Below are positions 1 to 7,940 of a DNA stretch of 64,000 nucleotides, one piece after another; positions within the stretch are counted from its first letter, which is position 1; every line of letters starts with the position of its first letter. The position numbers and the translations under genes were made by a program. The stretch lies in NCBI GenBank assembly GCA_901472505.1, contig LR590468.1, positions 62,001-126,000 on the forward strand, given 5' to 3'. This DNA is from Proteus vulgaris. GTDB lineage: Bacteria; Pseudomonadota; Gammaproteobacteria; Enterobacterales; Enterobacteriaceae. The notes under the pieces are model-generated. The model did not search any database, was not told the DNA's origin, and saw nothing but the letters and a program-made list of their open reading frames with translations.

Positions 1-2
1 CA

Positions 3-482
3 ACAAAAGCCACACAACAATTACCTTATGAAATAAAGAAATTTTTTGAGTCACATGAGGAATTAAAACCATCATCTTTAAACTTTAGAAAAAAAGTTAT
101 AGATTATTTAGGTGATAAAATATCCAATAATCAACCAGCCAAGTTATCAGATATTGAGGACATGGCAAAAACACATATGACTAATATAGATGATGAACGA
201 AAAGAAACTCTTGTTAGTCTTCTAATTGAAAGATTAAATAGCGATGAAGTACAAATTCCCTCAGAATTTAATGTGAATAAAGCCGCTTATGAAAAAATGA
301 AAAATATTTCATATAAATCAGTGGGGTTTGGTTATACTTTTGAGAAAGGTATGTTGGGAATTAATAAGAGTGCTAGTGTTTGTTATAACCAAAAAGAGAA
401 ATCGCTTACTTTCACTAACTTGCCTGAGTCCGCGCAGTTGGATATTATCAAAGCTCTAAAAGAACAAGGATTAATTCAATAA
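3..482 (+). CDS. Nucleoid-associated protein (NdpA/YejK family), C-terminal part, runs off left edge
   Basis: The reading frame is open from the left edge, so the true start lies outside the window and the ATG at 162 is internal. About 159 residues are visible. The pattern 'LSDIEDMAK...', then 'IPSEFNVNKAAYEKM', then 'KGMLGINKSASVCYNQKEKS' and 'LPESAQLDIIKAL' resembles the C-terminal third of the 37-kDa nucleoid-associated family (E. coli YejK/NdpA), where the same order of FA-motif, IP-x-F-x-x-DR and LTI-strands occurs. Family members bind DNA and are common on mobile elements. It is followed 9 bp downstream by a membrane protein on the same strand and lies beside prophage antiterminator Q, so it is probably prophage cargo rather than the housekeeping yejK. 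The identification rests on motif spacing only. Confidence 0.5.
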   Translation, partial: TKATQQLPYEIKKFFESHEELKPSSLNFRKKVIDYLGDKISNNQPAKLSDIEDMAKTHMTNIDDERKETLVSLLIERLNSDEVQIPSEFNVNKAAYEKMKNISYKSVGFGYTFEKGMLGINKSASVCYNQKEKSLTFTNLPESAQLDIIKALKEQGLIQ

Positions 483-491
483 ACTCATAAA

Positions 492-1715
492 ATGAACATG
501 TTAGAAGATATTGTTAATTTATACAGAACAACCGGATGCCCCAAATGGAGCAATCGGCGCTTTAATGTGAGCTTAACAACCTATTGTGATTCTGTTCATC
601 ATTCCATTTCCACTCTGTATAATTCATCAATACCTATTCTTGAGGATATTGTTCTTGATGGTAAATTATTCTCACCTAGTGACCCAGATTCCTCCAATAT
701 CCCAGAGGAGTGGTCAAAAATAGAGTTAACATGCATTACTCCTTCAAACTCTGAAAACAGGTTTTACTCTTGCATTGATGATTTATTATCAATCAATTCA
801 GTTAAAAAAGGTGTTTTACCTAGATATTATTATTTGGTTGATACAAATTATTTTTCTGAGGATAGCAATAAACCAGATGATATTATAAAGCTTAACAAAC
901 TATGTGACTTTATCGATAAATTATCTACTTTAGCCCACTATCATGATTCTCGAAATAGTGATGATGACTATAAACTTGTTTTTATTAAAAATAATGAAAA
1001 TGGAAAGTCAATATCTGCTATCTTAAATATTATTTTGACTAAAGATTTAATCGATATTGAAGATTTTGATTACTCGATTTTGGATTTTTTCAGCGATCCT
1101 TCATCAAAAAACACTCCTCATTACCATGAAAAAGTTGGCATTTTCAGAAATACAATTGTGGAATTTGTTTGTGAAAATAAAGTATCGTTTCAAGACATAA
1201 TAAAAAATTGGAATGATTTCAATAAACTTTATTTAGACAATTTATCAACTTATTTAAATAATTTTTCATTTCATAAGGCTAGAAAAGAGATTGCAGAAGC
1301 TGAGGCTAACTTTGCAGAAAAGTTATCTAAAATAACTAGTGATATTGCTGGAAAGATATTATCTATCCCAGTATCGATGGCTGCAACTATTGCAATTTTT
1401 AAATTAAATAACATAATTGAAATTAGTTTTGCAACTTTAGGTGTACTTATTACATCTATCTTTATGCATTTAGTCTTAATAAACCAATGTAAACAATTAA
1501 ATAGAGTTATACATGCTAAAGATTTGGTATTTAAGCCATTTGAAAATAATGAAAAAACATATCCACAAGAGTTACATGCTGATGTACAAGAAGCATTAAC
1601 GAGCTTAGATAAAAATCAAAAATTTACAACATTTACTCTTAATTGTTTAATAATTATTACATGGATACCTTCAATTACTTCAATAATACTGTTATCTTAT
1701 TCAGCTATTAAATAA
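492..1715 (+). CDS. Unrecognised protein with C-terminal membrane segments, cargo-gene candidate
   Basis: A 407-residue protein that I do not recognise. Residues 1 to about 265 look soluble and acidic. A charged, probably coiled-coil stretch follows (about 265-288, 'ARKEIAEAEANFAEKLSKI'). Then come two hydrophobic segments (about 289-305 and 310-332) and a third at the extreme C-terminus (about 380-403). A soluble N-terminal domain joined to C-terminal membrane helices is common among phage-defence effectors, but that is only an analogy. It starts 9 bp after the NdpA-like gene and is probably co-transcribed with it. Its stop codon directly abuts the stop of the oppositely oriented Q gene with no intervening base. 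The gene is visibly AT-rich. Confidence 0.7.
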   Translation: MNMLEDIVNLYRTTGCPKWSNRRFNVSLTTYCDSVHHSISTLYNSSIPILEDIVLDGKLFSPSDPDSSNIPEEWSKIELTCITPSNSENRFYSCIDDLLSINSVKKGVLPRYYYLVDTNYFSEDSNKPDDIIKLNKLCDFIDKLSTLAHYHDSRNSDDDYKLVFIKNNENGKSISAILNIILTKDLIDIEDFDYSILDFFSDPSSKNTPHYHEKVGIFRNTIVEFVCENKVSFQDIIKNWNDFNKLYLDNLSTYLNNFSFHKARKEIAEAEANFAEKLSKITSDIAGKILSIPVSMAATIAIFKLNNIIEISFATLGVLITSIFMHLVLINQCKQLNRVIHAKDLVFKPFENNEKTYPQELHADVQEALTSLDKNQKFTTFTLNCLIIITWIPSITSIILLSYSAIK

Positions 1716-2066
1716 TTATGTTAAAATAGAAACTATTCCATTTATAAATCCTAATGCTGTTTGCACTTTTTTTCTTATAGTACCATCTGAGCATTTCTTA
1801 TATTTAGCTATATTTCTTAATGATATTCTATAAATAAAGTGTAACACTATTATTTCATATTCCTCGTAACAATATTGTTTTAATTTAGCAACACATTTAT
1901 CTATTAAAATTCCTTCATCATCATTACATTGTGGGTATTTACTTCCAGAATAAGGTAAAACACCTTTAAAACCAGCAGCTATATTAGACCAGTCAATATT
2001 ACTATTATCAGCAACGGCCCATGCCCCCCATTTACTAACTAAATCATGAATATCAAAGTCTCTCAT
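1716..2066 (-). CDS. Phage antitermination protein Q (phage 82-like)
   Basis: A 116-residue protein with the signature of the small Q family: 'WGAWAVADNSNIDWSNIAAGFKG' near the N-terminus (shown in part), a central D-DD-GI-ID-CV-L-KY segment, and the C-terminal HTH-like 'SLRNIAKYKKCSDGTIRKK'. Q binds near the late promoter and lets RNA polymerase read through terminators into lysis and structural genes. It is the last gene of the leftward early operon here (cro to Q), as expected. The late genes would lie to its left, but a rightward cassette intervenes first. Confidence 0.85.
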   Translation of the reverse strand: MRDFDIHDLVSKWGAWAVADNSNIDWSNIAAGFKGVLPYSGSKYPQCNDDEGILIDKCVAKLKQYCYEEYEIIVLHFIYRISLRNIAKYKKCSDGTIRKKVQTALGFINGIVSILT

Positions 2067-2093
2067 ACTTAGACTCCCCGTGCCGTATACACG

Positions 2094-3119
2094 TTAAACC
2101 AATGCTCCCATTCCTAATGAACGGTTTAAAAAAGAAAATAACAATTCGATTTGATTGCCGTAAGTGGCTTCCCACAATTTGGGATCACGATGTAACTCGT
2201 CATGATGTTGCCGACATAATGGAATAGTGAATAAGTCATGAGCTTTCGTTCCCATGCCTCCCATACCATGGCCGATGATATGATGTGGATCATCAGCTTG
2301 TTGTCCGCAAACACAACAAGGCTGTGTTTTTATCCATTGAATCCATTGAGAATTCTCCCAACGACGCATTTTAGGTTTAAGAAGAAATGAGGCTGGAGGT
2401 TCAGGATCGACAGTCACATTAATAACGGGTTTTATGGCATCTAAACGCGCATTCATTGCTGATAGCGCTGTTACTTCATTGGGAACAATATCAGCTTCAG
2501 GAAAACCGCCATGCACTCTACGATCTTTAGGTTTATCAGACCAATTTAGAATACGACGTAATATAGCATCAGGTAATTCATTAACCAGTTTATGCATCAC
2601 GGCAAAAGCAAAAAAATCAGGTATCGTCAGCGAATGGCTATCATCTAATCTCAAACAACTGCGAATAGTGTCTATCATCCAAGCAATACGATTTTTATAC
2701 GCTAATTCAGCAACCCACCCCGCCGATGAATTACGAATATGATTATCATGATACCAACAGGTTCGTATCACACCGTCTTTATGCCATGTGGTTGTTAATT
2801 CATGATGATGATAACTGTCATGCTCATCGTTAATCTGGCAGCAATGGATATTTCTGCCTATCCACATATTCATCGATACCAGCCCGCCCATAGCTTGGAT
2901 CACTTTTTCATTATTTAAAAAGCCAATAATGTCCTTGTTATTCAATAATGGTTGTTCGTTCCCTGTTAATGCACCAGAAGGCCATTTATTTAAACTCTTT
3001 GGTACATCACTAATAATCACACGAGAATGTTGTTTAAGTTGCTCAAGCAACTCCGCTTCAGGCTTCAATAAAACAACACCAAGATCGGGCTGAATATAGG
3101 GTGTTAATAGTAATTTCAT
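2094..3119 (-). CDS. DUF968-family phage protein, putative HNH-type nuclease
   Basis: A 341-residue protein. The C-terminal 100 residues carry the DUF968/YbcN-type module: 'WIQWIKTQPCCVCGQQADD', then 'HHIIGHGMGGMGTKAHD', then 'PLCRQHHDELH'. The C-x2-C pair and the HH...H..HH pattern look like an HNH/zinc-binding nuclease core. The N-terminal two thirds are less conserved and also have a Cys/His cluster (around 'HCCQINDEHDSYHHHE'). Members sit next to Q in lambdoid phages, as here; a recombination role has been suggested for the family, but none is shown by this sequence. The start overlaps the KilA-N stop (ATGA), implying translational coupling. Confidence 0.75.
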   Translation of the reverse strand: MKLLLTPYIQPDLGVVLLKPEAELLEQLKQHSRVIISDVPKSLNKWPSGALTGNEQPLLNNKDIIGFLNNEKVIQAMGGLVSMNMWIGRNIHCCQINDEHDSYHHHELTTTWHKDGVIRTCWYHDNHIRNSSAGWVAELAYKNRIAWMIDTIRSCLRLDDSHSLTIPDFFAFAVMHKLVNELPDAILRRILNWSDKPKDRRVHGGFPEADIVPNEVTALSAMNARLDAIKPVINVTVDPEPPASFLLKPKMRRWENSQWIQWIKTQPCCVCGQQADDPHHIIGHGMGGMGTKAHDLFTIPLCRQHHDELHRDPKLWEATYGNQIELLFSFLNRSLGMGALV

Positions 3120-3922
3120 GCGCTCACCCGCTTATTCAGCATCACCATACGGATCAATTCATCCGTTTTACTTTCAAAAAAATGGGGTTGGGTTTCACGA
3201 GGATTATTAGGGCTGGTCATGTTCTTCCCAAACTGACAACCCCGTGCAGTCACAGACCAGAACTCTTTCACTTTGTTTGCGGTTTTCGTACTTGGACGAG
3301 ATAAACGTTCAACAATGCCGAGATCGGCTAATCGTTTATAAGCTTGTTGGGCTGAAATAGGTAATTGATGTTTTCTAATCAGTGTTGATAAAGCTACTGT
3401 TGGACGACTTGAACCATCCATTGATCCGCTTGGTGCATCAATCGCATACACTGGGGCTAATTCGGGTAAGCCTGCCATGGCTTGTAATTTTTGATATGCC
3501 CCTAATTTCGAAGAGTTTGAGAAATTCAGGCTCTTAGCCATCGATTCAAGCAATATAACCCCAGCTTGAACTTTATCGGCTAACTTTTCGCCGTGTTGCA
3601 GTGTTATCAAAGCATCAAAAGTACGGATCACTTTTAAATGAAATGATGGGCTTATCCACATTGCATAGGCATACACTAATTCTTTGCAAACATATGTTCC
3701 TTGGTTAAGCCCACCAACAATGGTCACAATGGGAACCGCTCCTGTGATCTCAGGAGCGGTTGAAATTTCATCAACCAACTCTTTAGTTTGAGTTAAAGCA
3801 CTCCAATTCGATGGTTGATGCCGTTTTTCACCACCTGAGACTCGATGAAGGTCATTTAAACAATAGCGCCCCGCGATATCTCGACGAATTTGAACACCAT
3901 CAATAACAATTAGTCCATTCAT
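3116..3922 (-). CDS. KilA-N domain phage DNA-binding protein (antirepressor-like)
   Basis: About 268 residues. The N-terminal ~110 residues form a KilA-N domain: 'IDGVQIRRDIAGRYCLNDL', then a W-x-x-L segment, then 'TYVCKELVYAYAMWISPSF' and 'VIRTFDALI'. KilA-N proteins are phage DNA-binding proteins, often antirepressors. The C-terminal half is a separate, basic, winged-helix-like region ('ALSTLIRKHQLPISAQQAY', 'KRLADLGIVERLSR'). I place the start at 3922 because GGAGA lies 8 nt upstream; an ATG at 3937 would add five residues but has a weaker site. It lies between the replication gene and the DUF968 gene and overlaps the latter. Confidence 0.75.
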   Translation of the reverse strand: MNGLIVIDGVQIRRDIAGRYCLNDLHRVSGGEKRHQPSNWSALTQTKELVDEISTAPEITGAVPIVTIVGGLNQGTYVCKELVYAYAMWISPSFHLKVIRTFDALITLQHGEKLADKVQAGVILLESMAKSLNFSNSSKLGAYQKLQAMAGLPELAPVYAIDAPSGSMDGSSRPTVALSTLIRKHQLPISAQQAYKRLADLGIVERLSRPSTKTANKVKEFWSVTARGCQFGKNMTSPNNPRETQPHFFESKTDELIRMVMLNKRVSA

Positions 3923-3943
3923 GTTATTTTTCTCCATTCTCGT

Positions 3944-5008
3944 TTATAGCAAAACTTCCTGAGCAACTTGTTCCGCGACTTGTTGCCAAATACCTCGCCA
4001 CGCAGCTAAACCTGCAACCTCATTCATTCGGCCTAGACCATTTTTCTTTGCCTGAATAGCGGCTAATTCTTGAATTTTATTTTTAGGTTTCCAACCCGTA
4101 CCCCAGATAAGCCGGAATGTTTCATCACGCTCTACTGAGTCGATGGTGATTTTTTTCTTACCCGCCAAACGTAAAGTTAAATCATCCCATTGAGCCCTGA
4201 GTGTACGAGGACACTGAACATTCTTTTTCCAAAAATCATCTTGTGTAATTCGTTTATAGAACTGGCAAATTTCTTTGTGAGTATGCCCATCAATCGTTGT
4301 CATTAAGCGAATATCATTAGCCCAATCAGTGAAATTGGGCTCTTTAGGCGTTTTTAATCCCATCTCTTGAAACACTTCGCATTTACGACTGAATAGCCAT
4401 TTAGCGCACTTCAAATCGTCAGCGGAGCCCCATTTTTGAAAATTGGCGCTGTAAATCACAGCTTCAGGATAACGAGTTAAAAAATCATTTTTGGGCTGGT
4501 CGCTGAATTCGCCAGAATTCTGCGACGAAGAATGATTTATTAATGGATCATATTTTGAAGTTACTGATGGATCGCCCTCAGGAGCTGGCGGGTCAAAATC
4601 CCTATTTTTGCTCGATTCTGAAGGTACAGAATTTGATGCAGCAAATTTTGATGGGTCAGATCCTGATGTGTCAGGTTTTGACACGTCAGATTTTGTTGGT
4701 TGAGAAAGCGCTTTCTTGGCTGATTGGTATAGTTTTTCTACATTCAGCTGATAAATATTGCTTGCGTTACGATTGCCTTTTCTACGCTTTTCACTGGTTA
4801 ACCACCCTTCTTTTTCCAACTGTTTTATTGCCGTGCGCACCGTGCTTTCACCCGCACCAATTTGACGAGCAATCGTCACAACAGAAGGCCAACAAATACC
4901 TTCATCATTAGAAAAATCAGCTAATCTTGCCATGATAGCGACTGATGTGAGTTTTAAACCTGCATGGGCGCAACCATCCCAAACATAACTAGATAATTTA
5001 ACACTCAT
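3944..5008 (-). CDS. Phage replication initiation protein (O-like, N-terminal helix-turn-helix)
   Basis: About 354 residues. The N-terminal ~100 residues form a winged helix-turn-helix of the replication-protein type: 'LTSVAIMARLADFSNDEGI', 'CWPSVVTIARQIGAGESTV', 'KQLEKEGWLTSEKRRKG'. A Ser/Pro-rich linker (about 115-175) follows, then a C-terminal domain with 'KNDFLTRYPEAVIYS' and 'DDFWKKNVQCPRTLR'. It occupies the lambda O position in the leftward early operon and probably binds the phage origin, which in such phages often lies inside this gene. No replicative helicase or DnaC-like loader is present beside it. I prefer the ATG at 5008 (GAGG 6 nt upstream) over the GTG at 5020. Confidence 0.7.
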   Translation of the reverse strand: MSVKLSSYVWDGCAHAGLKLTSVAIMARLADFSNDEGICWPSVVTIARQIGAGESTVRTAIKQLEKEGWLTSEKRRKGNRNASNIYQLNVEKLYQSAKKALSQPTKSDVSKPDTSGSDPSKFAASNSVPSESSKNRDFDPPAPEGDPSVTSKYDPLINHSSSQNSGEFSDQPKNDFLTRYPEAVIYSANFQKWGSADDLKCAKWLFSRKCEVFQEMGLKTPKEPNFTDWANDIRLMTTIDGHTHKEICQFYKRITQDDFWKKNVQCPRTLRAQWDDLTLRLAGKKKITIDSVERDETFRLIWGTGWKPKNKIQELAAIQAKKNGLGRMNEVAGLAAWRGIWQQVAEQVAQEVLL

Positions 5009-5016
5009 AAGAGGCC

Positions 5017-5196
5017 TCACTTAACTCGGGTATATCTCTCTTTAAATCTTTGAACCGGCTCGCATTGTTCGTATTCACAACCATCAATCATAAAAATAAC
5101 GCGCTGTTTTTCTCGATCATAACGAATGACATGAACAAGGAGCCCTCGAGGGTTTCTGTAATAGCGATCAAGACGATTGGGATCTTCATTTCGCAT
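5017..5196 (-). CDS. DUF4222 family phage protein
   Basis: A 59-residue protein matching the short DUF4222 family of lambdoid early operons: 'LDRYYRNPRGLLVHVIRYD', then 'RVIFMIDGCEYEQCEPVQ', then 'RFKERYTRVK'. Function is unknown. I start it at the ATG at 5196, which has a strong GGAGG 8 nt upstream; an upstream GTG at 5211 is in frame but overlaps that ribosome-binding site. The stop lies 8 bp before the start of the replication gene. Confidence 0.75.
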   Translation of the reverse strand: MRNEDPNRLDRYYRNPRGLLVHVIRYDREKQRVIFMIDGCEYEQCEPVQRFKERYTRVK

Positions 5197-5395
5197 TGCA
5201 TTTTCCTCCACTCAAGAAATAGAAATCAGCCCATGACTTTTTCAGTGTCCTCTTATCTACCAAATCGATATTTTTTCGGTAGTTGTGTGATCGATTGTCA
5301 CTCGGTATGCTTTCTACATAGCGAAATGTTCCCTCTTTAGTTAAGGGTAAACAGCGAAATTGCTTTTTAGGTATTAAATGCGCTAATCTACTCAT
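5186..5395 (-). CDS. Small hypothetical phage protein
   Basis: A 69-residue basic ORF with no domain I recognise. It lies in the early operon between the ymfL-like gene and the DUF4222 gene and overlaps the latter's start by 11 bp, with the GGAGG of that gene inside its last codons, a typical coupled arrangement. A modest purine-rich site (GAAGAGAAA) precedes the ATG. It may be real, but coding evidence is position only. Confidence 0.45.
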   Translation of the reverse strand: MSRLAHLIPKKQFRCLPLTKEGTFRYVESIPSDNRSHNYRKNIDLVDKRTLKKSWADFYFLSGGKCNAK

Positions 5396-5457
5396 GCTTA
5401 TTTCTCTTCACATCATTGAAATTGGCAATCGAAGCCAGAGGCCGTATACCTTTGGCT

Positions 5458-5934
5458 TCACCCTTTCTTAGTCGCTTCCTGTTTTTCACCGTACAACACT
5501 TTCAGTGAATCCAAGAACCCAATTGCATACGCAAAAACTTTCCCTGCTTTTCGATAAATACGCCCTATTTCTTCATCCGTTAAAACACCATCAACAAGGC
5601 TTTCTTGAATTAAAACGGCGAGTGATCCTTGCATAGCAGCCAATGTCATTCGCATATCAAATAGCTCTACTTGATCTATCTTTTCCGCTTCTATTTTTGG
5701 TAATGCACTCATGCCATGGCGATCTAGATGATATTCCACCAGCAACTTAGTGCCTGAAATGTCTTCCATGGCTTCTTGTTCATCAATATCAAAGAAACGA
5801 CAGCCATTTTTTTCGTATAACTTGTTATTAAACGTCTCGAGTGACATACCTAAAGCCCCTGCCATAGCAGAACGTCCACCCGGCAGTGCTTTGCACATTT
5901 CTTTCACTACCTGTTTTATTGATTGATTACTCAT
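5458..5934 (-). CDS. YmfL-family putative phage regulatory protein (CII position)
   Basis: A 158-residue protein. The N-terminus ('VVKEMCKALPGGRSAMAGAL', then 'GMSLETFNNKLYEKNGCRFF') is closely like YmfL of prophage e14, a putative HTH regulator found just downstream of the cro-like gene. The central 'EQEAMEDISGTKLLVEYH' and C-terminal helical part also fit. It sits in the lambda cII position, second gene of the leftward early operon. Whether it acts as a CII-like activator is not known. The match adds to the icd insertion site in linking this prophage with e14. Confidence 0.8.
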   Translation of the reverse strand: MSNQSIKQVVKEMCKALPGGRSAMAGALGMSLETFNNKLYEKNGCRFFDIDEQEAMEDISGTKLLVEYHLDRHGMSALPKIEAEKIDQVELFDMRMTLAAMQGSLAVLIQESLVDGVLTDEEIGRIYRKAGKVFAYAIGFLDSLKVLYGEKQEATKKG

Positions 5935-5972
5935 TTCCTACCACCATTGATAAATTCTTGTAGTTAACTGCT

Positions 5973-6200
5973 TTAAAAGATTTTGTTATTTTGTTGTTGG
6001 TAACGATGTGGGTATAAGATCTCTAACTCAGTTATTTTCCCACGATAAAAAGCTGCTAATTTTTCAGCCAGTTCCAAAGAAGCTGTTTGAATACCTCTTT
6101 CTAATCGTGAAAGGTTTCCAACATCACAATTAATGGCATTAGCTACTTCTGAAATTGTTAGATTTAGTTCTACCCGAACTTTCCTTAATGGTGTTTGCAT
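5973..6200 (-). CDS. Cro-like phage repressor
   Basis: A 75-residue protein made almost entirely of a helix-turn-helix: 'VRVELNLTISEVANAINCD', 'VGNLSRLERGIQTASLELA', 'EKLAAFYRGKITELE'. It is the first gene of the leftward early operon, divergent from the repressor gene, and has a strong AAGGAGG site just upstream of the ATG at 6200. The HTH recognition helix ('CDVGNLSRLERG') is nearly identical to that of the divergent repressor ('SDVGNISRLERN'), so both should read the same operators, which are visible in the shared intergenic region. Confidence 0.85.
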   Translation of the reverse strand: MQTPLRKVRVELNLTISEVANAINCDVGNLSRLERGIQTASLELAEKLAAFYRGKITELEILYPHRYQQQNNKIF

Positions 6201-6214
6201 ACCCCCTCCTTAAA

Positions 6215-6274
6215 TGCGCTACACGCATATTACCACACAGTAAAATATGCGCAATACGCTTTGTGCTGTACGCA
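6215..6274. promoter_or_regulatory. Three-part immunity operator between cro and repressor
   Basis: Three 13-bp imperfect palindromes of the form TGCG-N5-CGCA lie in the divergent gap: TGCGCTACACGCA at 6215-6227, TGCGCAATACGCT at 6248-6260 and TGTGCTGTACGCA at 6262-6274. Centres are 33 and 14 bp apart. This is the expected place for right-operator sites read by the repressor and Cro. The same motif recurs at 8510-8537. Exact promoters are not clear to me; a weak leftward -10-like TAATAT lies within this stretch. Confidence 0.65.
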
Positions 6275-6295
6275 TAAATGAAGTTGAATTAGGGT

Positions 6296-6953
6296 ATGAA
6301 AATAGGAACAAAAATTAGAGAGTTGAGAAAGAAAAAAGGATTAACAATCCTTCAATTAGCCACTGCTATTAATAGTGATGTGGGCAATATTTCTCGCCTT
6401 GAAAGAAATATACAAGGCTATACAGAAAACACTTTAGTAAAAAATAGCAGAAGCACTTGGCGTATCTGTTGCTGATTTATTTACTGAAAATGCACCTGAG
6501 CCAGATAAAATAGAACTTATTGGTAGGATACCTTCTGGTTTGGTTCAAGTTAGAGGTGAAGCATTCTTAGGTGTTGATGGCGCTGTTGATATGATTGAAG
6601 ATCACAACGGCTGGCTAAAAATATACAGTGACGATGCTGATGCGTACGGTCTAAAAGTTAAAGGTGATAGTATGTGGCCACGCATTCAATCTGGTGAGTT
6701 TGTTGTAGTTGAACCCAACACCAATGTCAGAGCTGGTGATGAAGTATTTGTTCGTACGGTTGAAGGCCATAACATGATTAAAATCTTCAACAAAACGAGA
6801 GATGGTGACTATCAGTTTTCTAGTATCAATAACTCACATAAACCTATCACTCTATCGCCAGATCAAGTTGATACTATGCACTATGTATCAGCCATTGTTA
6901 AACCAATTAAGTATATAGACGTCTGCGAAAAAACTGGTCGAGCGTTGCTTTAA
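6296..6953 (+). CDS. CI-like phage repressor (HTH plus S24/LexA-like domain), frameshift in A6 run
   Basis: Two frames together give a 218-residue lambdoid repressor. Residues 1-65 form an HTH ('RKKKGLTILQLATAINSDVG', then 'NISRLERNIQ'). From about residue 80 comes a LexA/S24-type domain with 'VKGDSMWPRIQSGEF' (nucleophile Ser ~125) and 'EGHNMIKIF' (general-base Lys ~162). The reading frame breaks at the A6 run 6439-6444; removing one A joins the halves exactly ('TENTLVKIAEALGVS'), so this is probably a sequence error. No classical Ala-Gly or Cys-Gly cleavage pair is obvious; 'VQVRGEAFLG' occupies that region. It maintains lysogeny and heads a rightward unit with the next two genes. Confidence 0.85.
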
Positions 6954-7052
6954 TGGCCTGACAACACGTTTTAGGTATGGTTGACAAAATAACAGTAAAA
7001 CTGAAATTTAGTTGACCCGATATTAATAATTAATCATCAAATTAAATATGAG

Positions 7053-7940
7053 ATGGCGATGAACAACGCTGTAGCTATAAAGTTTAATTACAATAAAGAT
7101 AGAAGTGACCCTGAAGATATTCTCAATATTTTAACTGGTTACGTTAAATTTTATAAAAGAATTGGCTTGATATCATTATCATCAATTAACGAAAAAGATG
7201 ATGCTATTTTTGAATTAGTTGGGCTCCAAAACGGGTCGGCTATAGCATGGATTAAGTGTGTAAAGGATAAATGGGAAAGTCTTATATTTAGATCAGCAAC
7301 ATCCCTAGCAGACAGTATGCTTATAAACCCTGAAGTATCAACGAGAGAGGATATCGAGTCCTATTCTGATGTTATTTCAGCAACAATTATTAATAATTCA
7401 AGTGAAAGTATAAGAGTAGAACCGTGTATAGATCTAGAAATGCTGGGAAAAACTTTATCTGATTATTCAGTCTTGAGCTCTAAGCTTCACGAAAATGAAT
7501 CGGCTCTAATCGGAATTGGAACAATTGGCGACACTGACTTTAGTGACTTCAAGAAATTAAATAATAGGTTTGCTTTTAATGGCAATGTTGAAGATATTCT
7601 TTCCAATGTAATAAAACACCACAAAAGAAAATCTAAATTTCATGTAAATGTCTTAGCAAACAAAGGGGATAATATTTGGAAACTAGAAGAGCTATTAACT
7701 GAAAATGTATTTGCAGCAAAAGTTGCAAATAATGATTGGCTAGGTAGTTATCAGTCTGGACTTATTTCTCCTATTGGACCAAATGATTTGATGGAAGCGA
7801 TTATAGAATATGATGAAATCATGCCAGCAAAAGGAAAGAAAAAAACAAAAAGTAAGTGTAAAAATGCTAAAATAATAGAGGTTATTAATATCGAAAGAAA
7901 TGCGGGTGTACAAGATGACTTCTTCCAAAAACGAGAATGA
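7053..7940 (+). CDS. Unrecognised cytosolic protein in the lambda rexA position
   Basis: A 295-residue protein with no signal peptide or membrane segment and no motif I can name. It ends in a Lys-rich stretch ('PAKGKKKTKSKCKNAK') followed by a short tail. It starts 100 bp after the repressor gene, on the same strand, and overlaps the start of a membrane-protein gene. Lambda has the same arrangement: cI, then RexA (279 aa, soluble), then RexB (144 aa, four membrane helices), the pair that aborts superinfection. The size, order and topology fit; sequence homology to RexA is not evident to me. A TTGACA hexamer at 6981 may give it its own promoter. Confidence 0.75.
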   Translation: MAMNNAVAIKFNYNKDRSDPEDILNILTGYVKFYKRIGLISLSSINEKDDAIFELVGLQNGSAIAWIKCVKDKWESLIFRSATSLADSMLINPEVSTREDIESYSDVISATIINNSSESIRVEPCIDLEMLGKTLSDYSVLSSKLHENESALIGIGTIGDTDFSDFKKLNNRFAFNGNVEDILSNVIKHHKRKSKFHVNVLANKGDNIWKLEELLTENVFAAKVANNDWLGSYQSGLISPIGPNDLMEAIIEYDEIMPAKGKKKTKSKCKNAKIIEVINIERNAGVQDDFFQKRE

